A stretch of 64,000 nucleotides of DNA from an uncultured Roseobacter sp. (GCF_947496515.1 NZ_CANMDB010000008.1:1-64000); one strand, 5' to 3'. Shown: positions 1 through 8,688, numbered from the stretch's first letter. Made by a program: numbers and translations. Notes: a model not told the origin generated them from the letters alone.

Positions 1-459
1 GAGCTTGAGTTGAACAAGGCCGCGCTCGAAGAAAAGCTGCAAAATCAGGGGCAACCACGCCGGTCGTTCGAGGAGGCACTCGAACACACCCTCAAATTCC
101 TCTCAAGCCCCTGGAAAGTATGGGAAAAAGGCAACTTTGAACTGCGCCGTGCTATCCTTAAACTGGTGCTCACAGCCCCCCTTCGCTACCACCGAGATAA
201 GGGACCTCGAACACCGGAAATAGCATTTCCGTTCAATGCTTTAGCGGAAAATTGTGCCGGGAAATCAGATATGGTGCGGGCGGAGGGACTTGAACCCACA
301 CTCCGTAAGGAACTGGTACCTAAAACCAGCGCGTCTACCATTCCGCCACGCCCGCAATGTCCCCGGCATAGCGAGCAGATCGCCCACGCGCAAGGCTTTG
401 CTGTGGATCCCGCGGCATCGGGTACCATAGCCGGTACCCGTCGCCCGGAAAGCGCCTGA
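1..459 (+). CDS. C-terminal end of a large serine recombinase (5' part outside window)
   Basis: The frame is open from the first base and has no start here, so only the C-terminal end of the protein is visible. Residues up to about 80 resemble the C-terminal tail of large serine recombinases of Rhodobacteraceae elements (a helix containing LRRAILKLV, then RYHRDKGPRTPEIAFPF). The frame does not stop there: it runs antisense through the whole tRNA-Leu gene, giving the typical tRNA-derived peptide VRAEGLEP, and ends at 457-459. The gene points toward the tRNA 3' end, so the element lies to the left of the window and 272-355 is probably its chromosomal attachment site. The catalytic domain cannot be checked. 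The true family is a resemblance call. Confidence 0.6.
   Translation, partial: ELELNKAALEEKLQNQGQPRRSFEEALEHTLKFLSSPWKVWEKGNFELRRAILKLVLTAPLRYHRDKGPRTPEIAFPFNALAENCAGKSDMVRAEGLEPTLRKELVPKTSASTIPPRPQCPRHSEQIAHAQGFAVDPAASGTIAGTRRPESA
272..355 (-). tRNA. tRNA-Leu (anticodon UAG)
   Basis: Read on the minus strand, a 7-bp acceptor stem GCGGGCG (355-349) pairs with CGCCCGC (282-276), followed by A and an encoded CCA (274-272). The anticodon stem-loop CTGGT-TTTAGGT-ACCAG places anticodon TAG at 322-320. The T arm GGTTCAAGTCC is clear. A long variable arm fits a class II leucine tRNA of 84 nt. The 3' end faces the recombinase gene, which reads through it in antisense, consistent with use as an integration site. 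Confidence 0.97.
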
Positions 460-519
460 TCTTAATCAGACGTTATCAAAACCGCTGTTTAATGCGGGCA
501 TGAAGATGGGATTGTCGTC

Positions 520-1035
520 ATGAAACCCGGGCGTGCCACGCGACAGGCGCGCTTGATGGATGCCGGACCGGTCGATGCCCAGCCATGGGTCGGCCTCGCC
601 GGGCTCGTCACAGGTGCGCGTGTGACAACCAACACCGGCGAGCGCTCGGTGGAGGCATTGTCGCCCGGGGATGTCGTGCTGACACGCAGTGGTGCCGCGC
701 CGATCACGCGGGTGGAGGCGCTCAGCCTCGTGGCACCTGTGGTCTATGTGATTGCCGGATCGCTCAGCCATAACCGCACGGACCGGGACGCATTGCTGAT
801 CGCTGATCAGACGATCTATCTCCAGGACTGGCGCGCGGCGGCCTTTTGTGGTGCGCCCGCCGCCTTGGTGGAGGCAAGACGCTTGATTGATGGCGAATTT
901 GTGCGCCATCTCGGCCAGCACGCCGTCACCATCCACCGGGTCTTCTGCGACACCCCTCAGATCCTGCTCGCCGATGGCCTGGAACTGGGAACTTCTGATC
1001 TGGTTGGCGATGTGCGTCTGGATCAGGCGTGCTGA
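520..1035 (+). CDS. Hint-domain protein (Hint_2 type, 171 aa)
   Basis: The protein resembles the Rhodobacteraceae Hint_2 family (hedgehog/intein fold). It starts the domain near residue 27 with GLVTGARVTTNTGERSVEAL, followed by LSPGDVVLTRSG, DRDALLIADQTIYLQDW and LIDGEFV, the usual order of family blocks. The expected nucleophilic Cys/Ser at the Hint start is not obvious: the segment reads LAGLVTGARV, where members often have C or S followed by F. Related proteins are often C-terminal modules of secreted calcium-binding repeat proteins; here the domain stands alone. No signal peptide or membrane helix is visible. A 199-residue open frame on the opposite strand (466-1065) is treated as a shadow because only this strand gives family motifs. 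Confidence 0.6.
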   Translation: MKPGRATRQARLMDAGPVDAQPWVGLAGLVTGARVTTNTGERSVEALSPGDVVLTRSGAAPITRVEALSLVAPVVYVIAGSLSHNRTDRDALLIADQTIYLQDWRAAAFCGAPAALVEARRLIDGEFVRHLGQHAVTIHRVFCDTPQILLADGLELGTSDLVGDVRLDQAC

Positions 1036-1856
1036 GAGGCAACCGGTCGGGTGTCTTCCGTCCATCGAGGCAACGTAGCTTTAGAGGCACGGCTCATCCC
1101 GCTGATCGCCTCCGCCTGTCCGAGAGGCCGGGCCGCCCCGACCAATCGTGTGGCCTCGGTACGCAAACCATGACCACGGCGCTAACGCCGCTGTTCCGCG
1201 GGTCAGTTCGGTGGGTTCACCACCGGTCGGCTCGCGATGTGGTTCGCAAGTATAAAGTAATTAAATCAGTATGTTAGATAGTTTTTTGCCAATCGTTTAG
1301 TCCTGAAAGGCCACAACCACTTCAAAGCAGATCGCAGCCTCTCGATATTCCATCGCCAGCAAGTCAGGCGCTTCAGCAGGTATCGAAACAAGGGACCAGG
1401 CGCAGCAGTGCGGCAGCCGCTGACACCCGATTATGCCCTCCGATGACTGATACCTGAGCGGCCCGAAACGACCCGAACTGATTGTCAGCGCGCTGCTTCC
1501 AGGATCTAAACGCGACACGCGAGGCACCCGGTATGTATTCCCTCTCGGATGCTCGGCGATGTCGAGGAGGCTTGGGCCCAAAGGATCATCGGCGCTCGGC
1601 CAATGCGGCGCAATCTACTTTCCACCAAACGTCCGGGACGGGCATGCTTCCCCGCGCCGACACCGGCCACCAACCGTGCCGCGATTGGCGCAGCAGACCT
1701 GTCGCCACGCTGCCAATTCGCGGCCAAGGCAACCAGCCTCCAAGCGTGACTAGGCAGACGCTTGAACGCACGGGGCTCAAGGACCGTTGCTCATCCCCGG
1801 TCGATGGACTACCCCTAATACGCAGAGGAGGCCCTGTGGGCCGAATCGGCAAATTT
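1036..1856. other. 821-base region without a convincing gene
   Basis: Open frames exist on both strands but none gives recognisable motifs or a ribosome binding site. Bases 1245-1300 are markedly AT-rich compared with the surroundings. The right end must hold the promoter of the thiamine operon just before the riboswitch. The region lies beside the element junction and may be decayed accessory DNA. Confidence 0.5.
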
Positions 1857-1942
1857 ATCCGTCGGGGGGCCCGTAAGGGCTGAGAGGTGTTCGCACCGAC
1901 CCGTCGAACCTGATCCGGACAATGCCGGCGTAGGGAACGGGT
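1857..1942 (+). promoter_or_regulatory. TPP riboswitch (THI element)
   Basis: The conserved blocks are present in order: GGGGGCCCG then CTGAGAGG (1880-1887), ACCCG, GAACCTGATCCGG (1906-1918) and the 3' block CCGGCGTAGGGAA (1925-1937). P1 can form from CCGT (1859-1862) and ACGG (1937-1940). The 3' P1 strand GGGAACGG (1933-1940) is also nearly complementary to CCGTTTCCC (1961-1969), which gives an alternative fold suitable as an expression platform. The element sits about 70 bases upstream of the thiD start and should repress the whole thiamine operon when TPP is bound. Confidence 0.96.
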
Positions 1943-2011
1943 ACACGTGCTTTGATCGCACCGTTTCCCGCTTTCGCGTCGTCAAGTCCCCCAACCGGAG
2001 GCCCGTGTGAC

Positions 2012-2818
2012 GTGACCTATCCCCCGATTGCCTTGACCGTTGCCGGGTCGGACAGTGGCGGTGGTGCCGGGATCCAGGCGGATCTGAAAGCCATGTCTGC
2101 CAACGGCGTCTATGGTGCCAGCGTGATCACCGCCGTGACGGCGCAGAACACCATAGCGGTAACGGCAGTCCATGAGGTGCCGGCCCACCTCGTGGCGGAG
2201 CAGCTTGCCGCGGTGCTGTCGGATCTCGACGTGCGGGCCATCAAGCTCGGCATGCTGTTCTCCGTTCCGATCATTTCAGCCGTGGCGACAGCATTGCATA
2301 CATTCGACGGCCCGATCGTGGTGGATCCGGTCATGATCGCGAAATCCGGCGACGCGCTGCTGAAAGAGGACGCCGTTGCCGCCATGGTCCGTGACATTCT
2401 GCCGTTGGCGACGCTCCTGACCCCCAATCTCCCCGAAGCCGCACAGCTCACCGGCACTCCGCAAGCGGAGACCCCTGAGGCCATGTCAGCGCAGGCCGCA
2501 GCACTTCTGGCGCTTGGTCCCGAGGCGGTACTGATGAAGGGGGGGCACGCTGACGGTCAAACCTGCACGGACTTGCTGGTCGATGGCACGGGCATTCTGG
2601 CGACACATAGCGCACCGCGTCAGGCGACCAAAAACACCCACGGCACGGGCTGCACCTACTCGGCGACCATCGCGGCGCTGATGGCGCGCGGGCAGGGGGT
2701 CGAGGCCGCAGTAGCAAGCGCCCACGGCTATCTGCAGGCGGCGATCCAAGCTGCGGATGATCTGCGGATCGGCGCGGGCCACGGGCCAGTGCATCATTTC
2801 CACGGGCTGTGGGGATGA
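2012..2818 (+). CDS. thiD: Hydroxymethylpyrimidine/phosphomethylpyrimidine kinase
   Basis: ThiD phosphorylates HMP and HMP-phosphate to HMP-PP, the pyrimidine substrate of ThiE, in the cytoplasm. The ribokinase-fold motifs are clear: [16 protein letters not shown] near residue 10, [26 protein letters not shown] and the C-terminal anion-hole motif THGTGCT. I chose the GTG at 2012 because a good ribosome binding site (CGGAGG, 1996-2001) lies ten bases upstream and the product then begins [11 protein letters not shown] and has the usual length (268 aa). A TTG at 1952 is also in frame but has no binding site and abuts the riboswitch. It is the first gene of the TPP-controlled operon and its stop overlaps thiO. 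Confidence 0.95.
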   Translation: MTYPPIALTVAGSDSGGGAGIQADLKAMSANGVYGASVITAVTAQNTIAVTAVHEVPAHLVAEQLAAVLSDLDVRAIKLGMLFSVPIISAVATALHTFDGPIVVDPVMIAKSGDALLKEDAVAAMVRDILPLATLLTPNLPEAAQLTGTPQAETPEAMSAQAAALLALGPEAVLMKGGHADGQTCTDLLVDGTGILATHSAPRQATKNTHGTGCTYSATIAALMARGQGVEAAVASAHGYLQAAIQAADDLRIGAGHGPVHHFHGLWG

Positions 2819-3810
2819 GCACTATCACCGTCATCGGTGCGGGTGTTGCTGGGCTGTGTGTCGCGCGGGCGTTGCGTGACCGCGGTGCTGATGTGGTGCT
2901 GATTGACCGCCGCACGACCCCCGGGCCCCACGCCTGTTCGTGGTGGGCGGGCGGCATGCTCGCGCCCTTCTGTGAAGGCGAAAGCGCCGAGGAACCGGTG
3001 GTGCGGCTGGGCGGGGAGGCGGCCAGCTGGTGGGCCAGGCACACTGATGTTCTCCAGCGCTGCGGTTCGCTGGTGGTGGCGTCTGCGCGCGACAGGGCCG
3101 ATCTTGCCCGCTTTGCCCGGCGCACGACCACGCATCGCGACGTGACCCAGGCCGAGATCGCGGCGCTTGAACCGGATCTGGACGCGCGCTTTTCCAGGGG
3201 TCTCTTCTTCGAAAGTGAAGCGCATCTGGATCCCCGGGCGGCCTTGGCGCAGCTGCGCGACGGTCTGATCGCAGAGGGGGTCACCCTGCGTCAGGAGGAG
3301 GCGCGGCCCGAGGATCACGCCGTACGCGGTCTGACCATCGACTGCCGCGGGTTTGCGGCGCGCGACACGTTGTCAGATCTGCGCGGCGTCAAAGGCGAGA
3401 TGGTTGTGCTGTCCTGCCCGGAGGTGGACTTGCGCCGCCCCATTCGCCTGCTGCATCCGCGTCTGCCGCTTTACATCGTGCCGCGCGGGGACGGTGTCTT
3501 CATGCTGGGCGCCACGATGGTGGAGGGCAGCGCGGGGCGGCATGTGACGGCGCGGGCGTTGCTGGAGCTGCTGACTGCTGCCTACGCGCTGCATCCGGCC
3601 TTTGGCGAGGCCGACGTGCTGGAGATCGGCGTGGACAGCCGCCCGGCCTTTGCCGACAACCTGCCGCGGATCCGCCGCGAGGGTTCGTTGATCCGGGTCA
3701 ACGGCCTGTTTCGGCACGGGTTTTTGCTGGCACCCGCGCTGGCGCGCATGGTGGCAGAGATGATTTTTGACGGCAAAACACCGGAGGTACAGGATGAAGT
3801 TGCAGCTTAA
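2815..3810 (+). CDS. thiO: Glycine oxidase ThiO
   Basis: This is an FAD-dependent amino acid oxidase that converts glycine to iminoglycine (dehydroglycine) for the thiazole synthase. The N-terminal dinucleotide motif GAGVAGLCVARAL (residues 8-20) and the DAO-type blocks around SWWAGGMLAPFCE and the C-terminal FRHGFLLAPALA fit ThiO. The length of 331 residues is usual. The start codon overlaps the thiD stop (ATGA), so translation is coupled. Using ThiO rather than ThiH means thiazole is made from glycine with oxygen, which fits an aerobe. Confidence 0.92.
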   Translation: MSTITVIGAGVAGLCVARALRDRGADVVLIDRRTTPGPHACSWWAGGMLAPFCEGESAEEPVVRLGGEAASWWARHTDVLQRCGSLVVASARDRADLARFARRTTTHRDVTQAEIAALEPDLDARFSRGLFFESEAHLDPRAALAQLRDGLIAEGVTLRQEEARPEDHAVRGLTIDCRGFAARDTLSDLRGVKGEMVVLSCPEVDLRRPIRLLHPRLPLYIVPRGDGVFMLGATMVEGSAGRHVTARALLELLTAAYALHPAFGEADVLEIGVDSRPAFADNLPRIRREGSLIRVNGLFRHGFLLAPALARMVAEMIFDGKTPEVQDEVAA

Positions 3811-3991
3811 CGGGGCGCGGATCACCTCGGAGGCCGGTACGCTGGCTGACCTTTTGGTGGCGGAGGGCTACGGCGGGGCCAAGGTGGCCACGGCCGTGAA
3901 CGGCACATTTGTGCCCGGATCCGCGCGCGCCATTCATACGCTGGCGGATGGTGATAGCATCGAAGTCCTCGCGCCCATGCAGGGGGGCTGA
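3794..3991 (+). CDS. thiS: Sulfur carrier protein ThiS
   Basis: This ubiquitin-fold carrier of 65 residues receives an AMP and then a thiocarboxylate at its C-terminal Gly-Gly and donates sulfur to ThiG. It ends in PMQGG as required and has the family features LADLL and AVNGTFV. The ATG at 3794 overlaps the end of thiO and follows GGAGG (3783-3787), giving the normal short ThiS. A longer in-frame start at 3767 would lie inside thiO and has no support. Confidence 0.95.
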   Translation: MKLQLNGARITSEAGTLADLLVAEGYGGAKVATAVNGTFVPGSARAIHTLADGDSIEVLAPMQGG

Positions 3992-3992
3992 G

Positions 3993-4766
3993 ATGCGGGA
4001 TTTCTACGGCGTGACACTGGCCAACGGCTTGATGCTCGGCACGGCGCAATATCCCTCTCCGGCGGTGCTGGCAGAGGCATTCCGGCGCAGCGGTGCGAGT
4101 GTCGCGACGGTGTCCCTGCGGCGCGAAAGCGGCGGCGACCGGGCGGGGCAGGATTTCTGGACGCTGATCCGCGGGTTGGGCGTGCACGTGCTGCCCAACA
4201 CCGCCGGGTGTCACAGCGTCAAGGAGGCGGTGACCACGGCGCATATGGCGCGCGAAGTCTTTGATACCAAATGGATCAAGCTGGAGGTCATTGGCGAGGA
4301 GGACACGCTGCAGCCGGATGTCTTTGGCCTCGTCGAGGCGGCGCGCATCCTGACGGAGGACGGGTTTCAGGTCTTCCCCTACACGACCGAGGATCTGGTG
4401 GTGGCCGACAGGCTGTTGGGCGCGGGTTGCGAGGTTCTGATGCCCTGGGGCGCGCCCATCGGATCGGGGCTGGGGCTCAACAATGTCTTTGGTCTGCGCG
4501 CGATGCGGGCGCATTTCCCGGATGTGCCGCTGGTGATCGACGCAGGGCTCGGGCTGCCCTCGCAGGCGGCAGCAGCGATGGAGCTTGGCTATGATGCGAT
4601 CCTGCTCAATACCGCCGTGGCCAAGGCGGGGGATCCGGCGATCATGGCCGAAGCCTTTGCCACTGCGATCCGGGCAGGCCAGCTTGCGGCTGTCGCCGAC
4701 CCGATGGAACCGCGCGATATGGCAGCGCCCTCCACCCCCGTGATCGGCACGGCGTTTCTGTCATGA
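3993..4766 (+). CDS. thiG: Thiazole synthase ThiG
   Basis: ThiG is a TIM-barrel enzyme that condenses deoxyxylulose 5-phosphate, dehydroglycine and ThiS thiocarboxylate into the thiazole phosphate. Visible blocks are [23 protein letters not shown], the Schiff-base lysine region [20 protein letters not shown], the phosphate-binding VIDAGLG and [10 protein letters not shown]. The length of 257 residues is typical. It starts at the ATG two bases after the thiS stop; earlier in-frame starts lie within thiS. It forms the functional trio with ThiS and ThiF. Confidence 0.96.
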   Translation: MRDFYGVTLANGLMLGTAQYPSPAVLAEAFRRSGASVATVSLRRESGGDRAGQDFWTLIRGLGVHVLPNTAGCHSVKEAVTTAHMAREVFDTKWIKLEVIGEEDTLQPDVFGLVEAARILTEDGFQVFPYTTEDLVVADRLLGAGCEVLMPWGAPIGSGLGLNNVFGLRAMRAHFPDVPLVIDAGLGLPSQAAAAMELGYDAILLNTAVAKAGDPAIMAEAFATAIRAGQLAAVADPMEPRDMAAPSTPVIGTAFLS

Positions 4767-5359
4767 AACTGGACCGCTTCTACCCGATTTTCGACAGCGC
4801 GGCGTGGATGGAACGTCTGATCCCGCTGGGCATCAAGCTCGTCCAGCTGCGCGTGAAAGACGTGCCCGCGCCAGAGCTGCGCGATCACATCCGCCGCTCG
4901 CGGGCGGTGTGTGGGGCGCATGGATGTACGCTGGTGATCAACGACCACTGGCAGGCGGCGATCGACGCAGGTTGCGGCTACGTCCATTTGGGTCAGGAAG
5001 ATCTCGACACGGCGGATGTGCCCGCGATCCGGGCCGCGGGGATGCAACTGGGCATCAGCACCCATGACAGGGCGGAGCTTGCGCGCGCACTGGCGCTGGA
5101 ACCCGATTACATCGCACTCGGTCCGATCTACCCGACGATCCTGAAAAAGATGAAGTGGCATGAGCAGGGTCTCGACCGGTTGAGCACATGGCGCGGTCTT
5201 GTCGGTGAGACACCGCTGATCGCGATCGGGGGGATGACGGTTGCGCGCGCTGCAGGCGCGTTTGAGGCAGGCGCCGATGTCGTGTCTGCGGTGACGGACA
5301 TCACCCTGTCCGATGATCCGGAAGCCCGGGTGCGCCAGTGGCTGGTGGCGACACGGTGA
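4763..5359 (+). CDS. thiE: Thiamine phosphate synthase ThiE, short variant
   Basis: ThiE joins HMP-PP and thiazole phosphate to give thiamine phosphate. The TIM-barrel motifs [32 protein letters not shown] and the phosphate-binding IAIGGM are present, and the start overlaps thiG (ATGA). The segment after ALGPIYPT reads ILKKMKW instead of the usual KTK loop that contacts the pyrophosphate, so this is a divergent ThiE subtype. Position in the operon makes the role secure. Confidence 0.9.
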   Translation: MKLDRFYPIFDSAAWMERLIPLGIKLVQLRVKDVPAPELRDHIRRSRAVCGAHGCTLVINDHWQAAIDAGCGYVHLGQEDLDTADVPAIRAAGMQLGISTHDRAELARALALEPDYIALGPIYPTILKKMKWHEQGLDRLSTWRGLVGETPLIAIGGMTVARAAGAFEAGADVVSAVTDITLSDDPEARVRQWLVATR

Positions 5360-6342
5360 GCCGTTACGCGCGCCAGACCTGCCTGCCCGAGGTGGGCGCC
5401 GCGGGCCAGCGGGCCATCGCCGCGGCGCGCGTTCTGGTCGTCGGCGCCGGTGGCCTGGGCGCACCGGTGCTGCAGTATCTGGCGGGGGCGGGTGTTGGGC
5501 ATCTTACGATCGTTGATGGAGACCGCGTCGCGCTGTCCAACCTGCACCGCCAGACCCTCTTTCGCGAGGCGGATGTTGGCCTGCCCAAGGCCGAAGTCGC
5601 CGCCGCGACACTGCGCCAGTTGAACAGTACGTGCGAGATCACCGCGCACACTCACCCGCTGGATCCTCTTACAGCGCCGGGGCTGGTGGATGGCAGCACG
5701 GTCGCGCTGGATTGTGCGGACAGTTTTGCCGTCAGCTACGTACTCTCCGATGCGTGCCGTGCGGCAGGTGTGCCGCTGATCAGCGCCTCCGCTCTGGGGT
5801 TTGGCGGGTATGTGGGCGGGTTTTGCGGGACAGCGCCCTCGCTACGGGCGGTGTTCGAGGATCTGCCGGAGCGCGCGGCAACCTGTGCCACCGCAGGTGT
5901 CATGGGTCCGGTGGTGGGCATGATCGGGGCTGCGCAGGTGCAGATGGCGCTGGCTGTGCTGGTGGGACAGACACCTTCGCCCTTGGGGCAGCTTTTGCAC
6001 TTTGACATGCAGGGGTGGCGCACGGGCGGCTTTCGATTTGACGGCGCGCCCGAGCCGGAGAATGACCTGTCTTTCATCGCGCCCGGCCAGATCACAGCGG
6101 GCGATTACGTGGTTGAGCTGCGCGGCACCGAAGAAGCTCCCCAGCCGGTCGTCTCAAGCGCGTGCCGCCTCGACGTTGCAGCCTTTCGCGCCGAAATCCC
6201 GCGCCCCGCTCCCGGCCAAAGGGCCGTCTTTGCCTGTGCGTCCGGCCTGCGCGCATGGCAGGCGGCCTCTCATCTGCGGTCCTACTGGGACGGCGACATC
6301 ACCCTCATTGCCATGGGCATGATGCCCGCACAACAAAGGTAG
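5356..6342 (+). CDS. thiF: ThiF/MoeB-family E1 adenylyltransferase with C-terminal rhodanese-like segment
   Basis: This E1-like protein adenylates the C-terminus of ThiS. The nucleotide-binding motif VVGAGGLGAPVLQYLAGAG, VDGDRVALSNLHRQ, the aspartate in LDCADSF and the cysteine loop TCATAGVMGPVVG are present. The residues after about 245 (ending around FACASGLRAWQAASHLR) look like a short rhodanese-type tail. The Zn-binding CxxC pairs of typical ThiF/MoeB are absent: the first site reads GFCGTAPSLRAVF, with only one cysteine, and no second pair follows. I chose the GTG at 5356, whose GTGA overlaps the thiE stop. Confidence 0.88.
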   Translation: MSRYARQTCLPEVGAAGQRAIAAARVLVVGAGGLGAPVLQYLAGAGVGHLTIVDGDRVALSNLHRQTLFREADVGLPKAEVAAATLRQLNSTCEITAHTHPLDPLTAPGLVDGSTVALDCADSFAVSYVLSDACRAAGVPLISASALGFGGYVGGFCGTAPSLRAVFEDLPERAATCATAGVMGPVVGMIGAAQVQMALAVLVGQTPSPLGQLLHFDMQGWRTGGFRFDGAPEPENDLSFIAPGQITAGDYVVELRGTEEAPQPVVSSACRLDVAAFRAEIPRPAPGQRAVFACASGLRAWQAASHLRSYWDGDITLIAMGMMPAQQR

Positions 6343-6347
6343 TTTGC

Positions 6348-7286
6348 ATGAAACATATCCCCCTCACAGCCGCACTTGCGCTGCTGGCACCGCCGGCTCT
6401 GGCCGCTGACGAGATGACGGTCCTGCTCGATTGGTTCATCAATCCCGACCACGGGCCGCTGATCATCGCGCAGGAGAAAGGGTATTTCGCGGATGTCGAT
6501 CTGGAGGTGGACATCATCGCTCCGGCTGATCCGTCCGATCCGCCCAAGCTGGTTGCGGCAGGAAAGGCGGATCTGGCGATTTCCTACCAGCCGCAACTGC
6601 ATTTGCAGATCCACGAGGGTTTGCCCTTGCAACGGGTCGGCACGCTTGTGGCGACGCCGCTCAACTGTCTGCTGGTCCTCGCCGACGGGCCGGTCACCAG
6701 CCCGGCGGATCTCGCGGGCAAGAAGGTCGGTTTCTCCGTAGGCGGGGTCGAAGAGGCGGTTCTGGGCTCCATCCTGCGGCATCACGGGCTGTCGCTGGAG
6801 GACATCGAGCTGATCAATGTGAACTGGTCGCTGTCGCCGTCGCTGATGTCGGGACAGGTCGATGCGGTGATCGGGGCCTTCCGGAATTTCGAGCTCAACC
6901 AGATGGAGATCGAGGGTGTCGAGGGGCGCTGTTTCTTCGTCGAGGAAGAAGGGCTGCCGCCCTATGATGAGCTGATCTATGTGGCCAACACGGATAGCAT
7001 GGACAAGGAGATGATCGCGCGGTTCCTCGCCGCGACGGAGAAGGCGACGCAGTACATCGTGAATCATCCGGAGGACAGCTGGGAGATCTTTGCGGGGACG
7101 TCGGTGGAGCTGCAGGATGAGCTGAACGCAAAGGCTTGGGTCGATACGCTGCCGCGCTTTGCGCTGCGTCCAACGGCCATGGATGCAGGCCGCTATGCCG
7201 CGTTCGAGGCGTTCCTGAACGAGGCCGGGCTGATCCCGTCGCAAAACCCTGTGGACATGATCACGATTGACGTGACGGCCCAATGA
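6348..7286 (+). CDS. thiY: Periplasmic pyrimidine (HMP/formyl-aminopyrimidine) binding protein
   Basis: This is a 312-residue NMT1/THI5-like solute-binding protein with a clear signal peptide (hydrophobic residues 6-18, cleavage near ALA-AD). It has the ThiY-like opening TVLLDWFINPDHGPLIIAQEKGYF and the stretch GKKVGFSVGG. It should capture a thiamine pyrimidine precursor in the periplasm and deliver it to the ThiX/ThiZ transporter encoded three genes downstream. Its start lies five bases after thiF within the same riboswitch-controlled operon. Confidence 0.85.
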   Translation: MKHIPLTAALALLAPPALAADEMTVLLDWFINPDHGPLIIAQEKGYFADVDLEVDIIAPADPSDPPKLVAAGKADLAISYQPQLHLQIHEGLPLQRVGTLVATPLNCLLVLADGPVTSPADLAGKKVGFSVGGVEEAVLGSILRHHGLSLEDIELINVNWSLSPSLMSGQVDAVIGAFRNFELNQMEIEGVEGRCFFVEEEGLPPYDELIYVANTDSMDKEMIARFLAATEKATQYIVNHPEDSWEIFAGTSVELQDELNAKAWVDTLPRFALRPTAMDAGRYAAFEAFLNEAGLIPSQNPVDMITIDVTAQ

Positions 7287-7963
7287 CGGCGCCCGACTAT
7301 GGCGCGAGTTTCGCGGTCTGGCGCGGGGGCGCGGCAGAGCCGTGGCGGCACTACACTCACCACGCCTTTGTGCAAGGGCTGGGCGACGGGACGCTGCCGC
7401 GTGCGGCGTTCCTGACCTATCTGGTACAGGACTACGTCTTTCTGGTGCATTTCGCCCGGGCGTGGTCGCTGGCAGTGGTGAAATCAGAAACGCTCGATGA
7501 GATGCGCGTCTGTGCCGGGACGGTCGATGCGCTGGTGAACCACGAGATGGCATTGCACGTAAAGACCTGTGCGGCAGAGGGCATTGATGAGGCAACGCTT
7601 TTTGGTGCCACGGAGGCCACCGCGAACCTAGCCTATACGCGATTTGTGCTGGACGCGGGGCTGCAAGGTGACTTTCTGGACATGATGGCCGCTCTGGCGC
7701 CCTGCGTCATGGGCTACGGCGAGATCGGCGCACGGCTGGCCAACGGTGATACGGCGGATACCCCCTACGCCCTCTGGATCGAGACCTACGCGGGTGCAGA
7801 GTATCAGGGGCTGTGCCGAGATGTGGGTGCGATGATCGACAGGGCCGTGGCGCGACGGGGGGGTAGTTTGCAAGGGTCGCCCCGCGCGGATGCCTTGCAG
7901 GCGCGGTTCACCAGGGCCACGGAGCTTGAGGTCGGCTTCTGGCAGATGGGGTTGGATGGGTGA
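7283..7963 (+). CDS. tenA: Aminopyrimidine aminohydrolase (thiaminase II family)
   Basis: TenA hydrolyses aminomethyl-pyrimidine from degraded thiamine to HMP, which ThiD then phosphorylates. Family features are the HHAFVQGLGDGTL start region, YLVQDYVFL, the conserved cysteine in LAPCVMGYGEIG, YAGAEYQ and the C-terminal glutamate region ELEVGFWQM. The length of 226 residues is normal. It starts by an ATGA overlap with thiY and sits between the binding protein and ATPase genes, which supports pyrimidine salvage. Confidence 0.93.
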   Translation: MTAPDYGASFAVWRGGAAEPWRHYTHHAFVQGLGDGTLPRAAFLTYLVQDYVFLVHFARAWSLAVVKSETLDEMRVCAGTVDALVNHEMALHVKTCAAEGIDEATLFGATEATANLAYTRFVLDAGLQGDFLDMMAALAPCVMGYGEIGARLANGDTADTPYALWIETYAGAEYQGLCRDVGAMIDRAVARRGGSLQGSPRADALQARFTRATELEVGFWQMGLDG

Positions 7964-8688
7964 GCGCGCCGGGCATCAGTCTGGAAGGGCAGCACTCGAT
8001 CGGCGGCCTGCCGCTTTTCGATGCGGAGCTGATGATCCCGGCGGCCCGGTGGACCTGTCTGCTGGGGCGGTCCGGTGTGGGTAAATCCACAATCCTGCGG
8101 CTGATCCTCGGGTTGGAGACAGGCGGTGTCTTCACCGGGCGGATTGCGGCCACGGACGGTGCGGCGTTGACCGGTCGGATCACCTACATGGCGCAATCGG
8201 ATCTGCTGTTGCCCTGGCTGACGGTGCGCGAGAACGTCTGCATCGGCGCGCGGTTGCGCGGCGAGAGAGTGGATGTGGCAAGGGCATCCGCGCTGCTGGA
8301 CCGCGTAGGATTGGGGCCGCATGCGGGCAAGCGCCCCCCTGCGTTATCGGGGGGGATGCGTCAGCGCGCGGCGCTCGCGCGGACTTTGTTCGAGGACCGG
8401 CCTGTCGTGCTGCTGGATGAGCCTTTCTCCGCGCTGGATGCGGGGACGCGGGCGGATATGCAGGAGTTGGCCGCGGCGCTTCTGCAGGGCCGGACGGTCT
8501 TGCTGGTCACCCATGATCCGGCGGAGGCGGCGCGTCTGGGGCATGGGATCGTGGTCATGTCAGCTCAGGGGATGACAGCTTGGCCTGCCCCGCGAAGTGC
8601 GACGCCCAGGCCGGTCAGTGATGCCGAGGCGCTCGACTGCCAGACGCGACTGTTGGACCATCTGCGTCATCCCCGGGCCGCCGCATGA
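7960..8688 (+). CDS. thiZ: ABC transporter ATPase for thiamine pyrimidine precursor
   Basis: This nitrate/taurine-type ABC ATPase has Walker A GRSGVGKST, Q-loop MAQSDLLLPW, signature LSGGMRQRAALAR, Walker B VVLLDEPFSALD and H-loop VTHD. The GTG start overlaps the tenA stop, and its own stop overlaps thiX. Its partners in the operon are the ThiY binding protein and ThiX permease. The roughly 35 C-terminal residues carry no recognised motif. Confidence 0.88.
   Translation: MSAPGISLEGQHSIGGLPLFDAELMIPAARWTCLLGRSGVGKSTILRLILGLETGGVFTGRIAATDGAALTGRITYMAQSDLLLPWLTVRENVCIGARLRGERVDVARASALLDRVGLGPHAGKRPPALSGGMRQRAALARTLFEDRPVVLLDEPFSALDAGTRADMQELAAALLQGRTVLLVTHDPAEAARLGHGIVVMSAQGMTAWPAPRSATPRPVSDAEALDCQTRLLDHLRHPRAAA

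Noticed and set aside
466-1065. 199-residue open frame antisense to the Hint-domain gene
   Set aside because: It has no recognisable motifs; the plus strand gives the Hint family blocks in order.
1057-1078. CCATCGAGG resembling the centre of the palindromic repeat family
   Set aside because: The flanking stems are absent, so only the nine-base core matches by chance or as a remnant.
1482-1883. 133-residue plus-strand frame running into the riboswitch
   Set aside because: It overlaps the TPP riboswitch, lacks a ribosome binding site and has random-looking composition.
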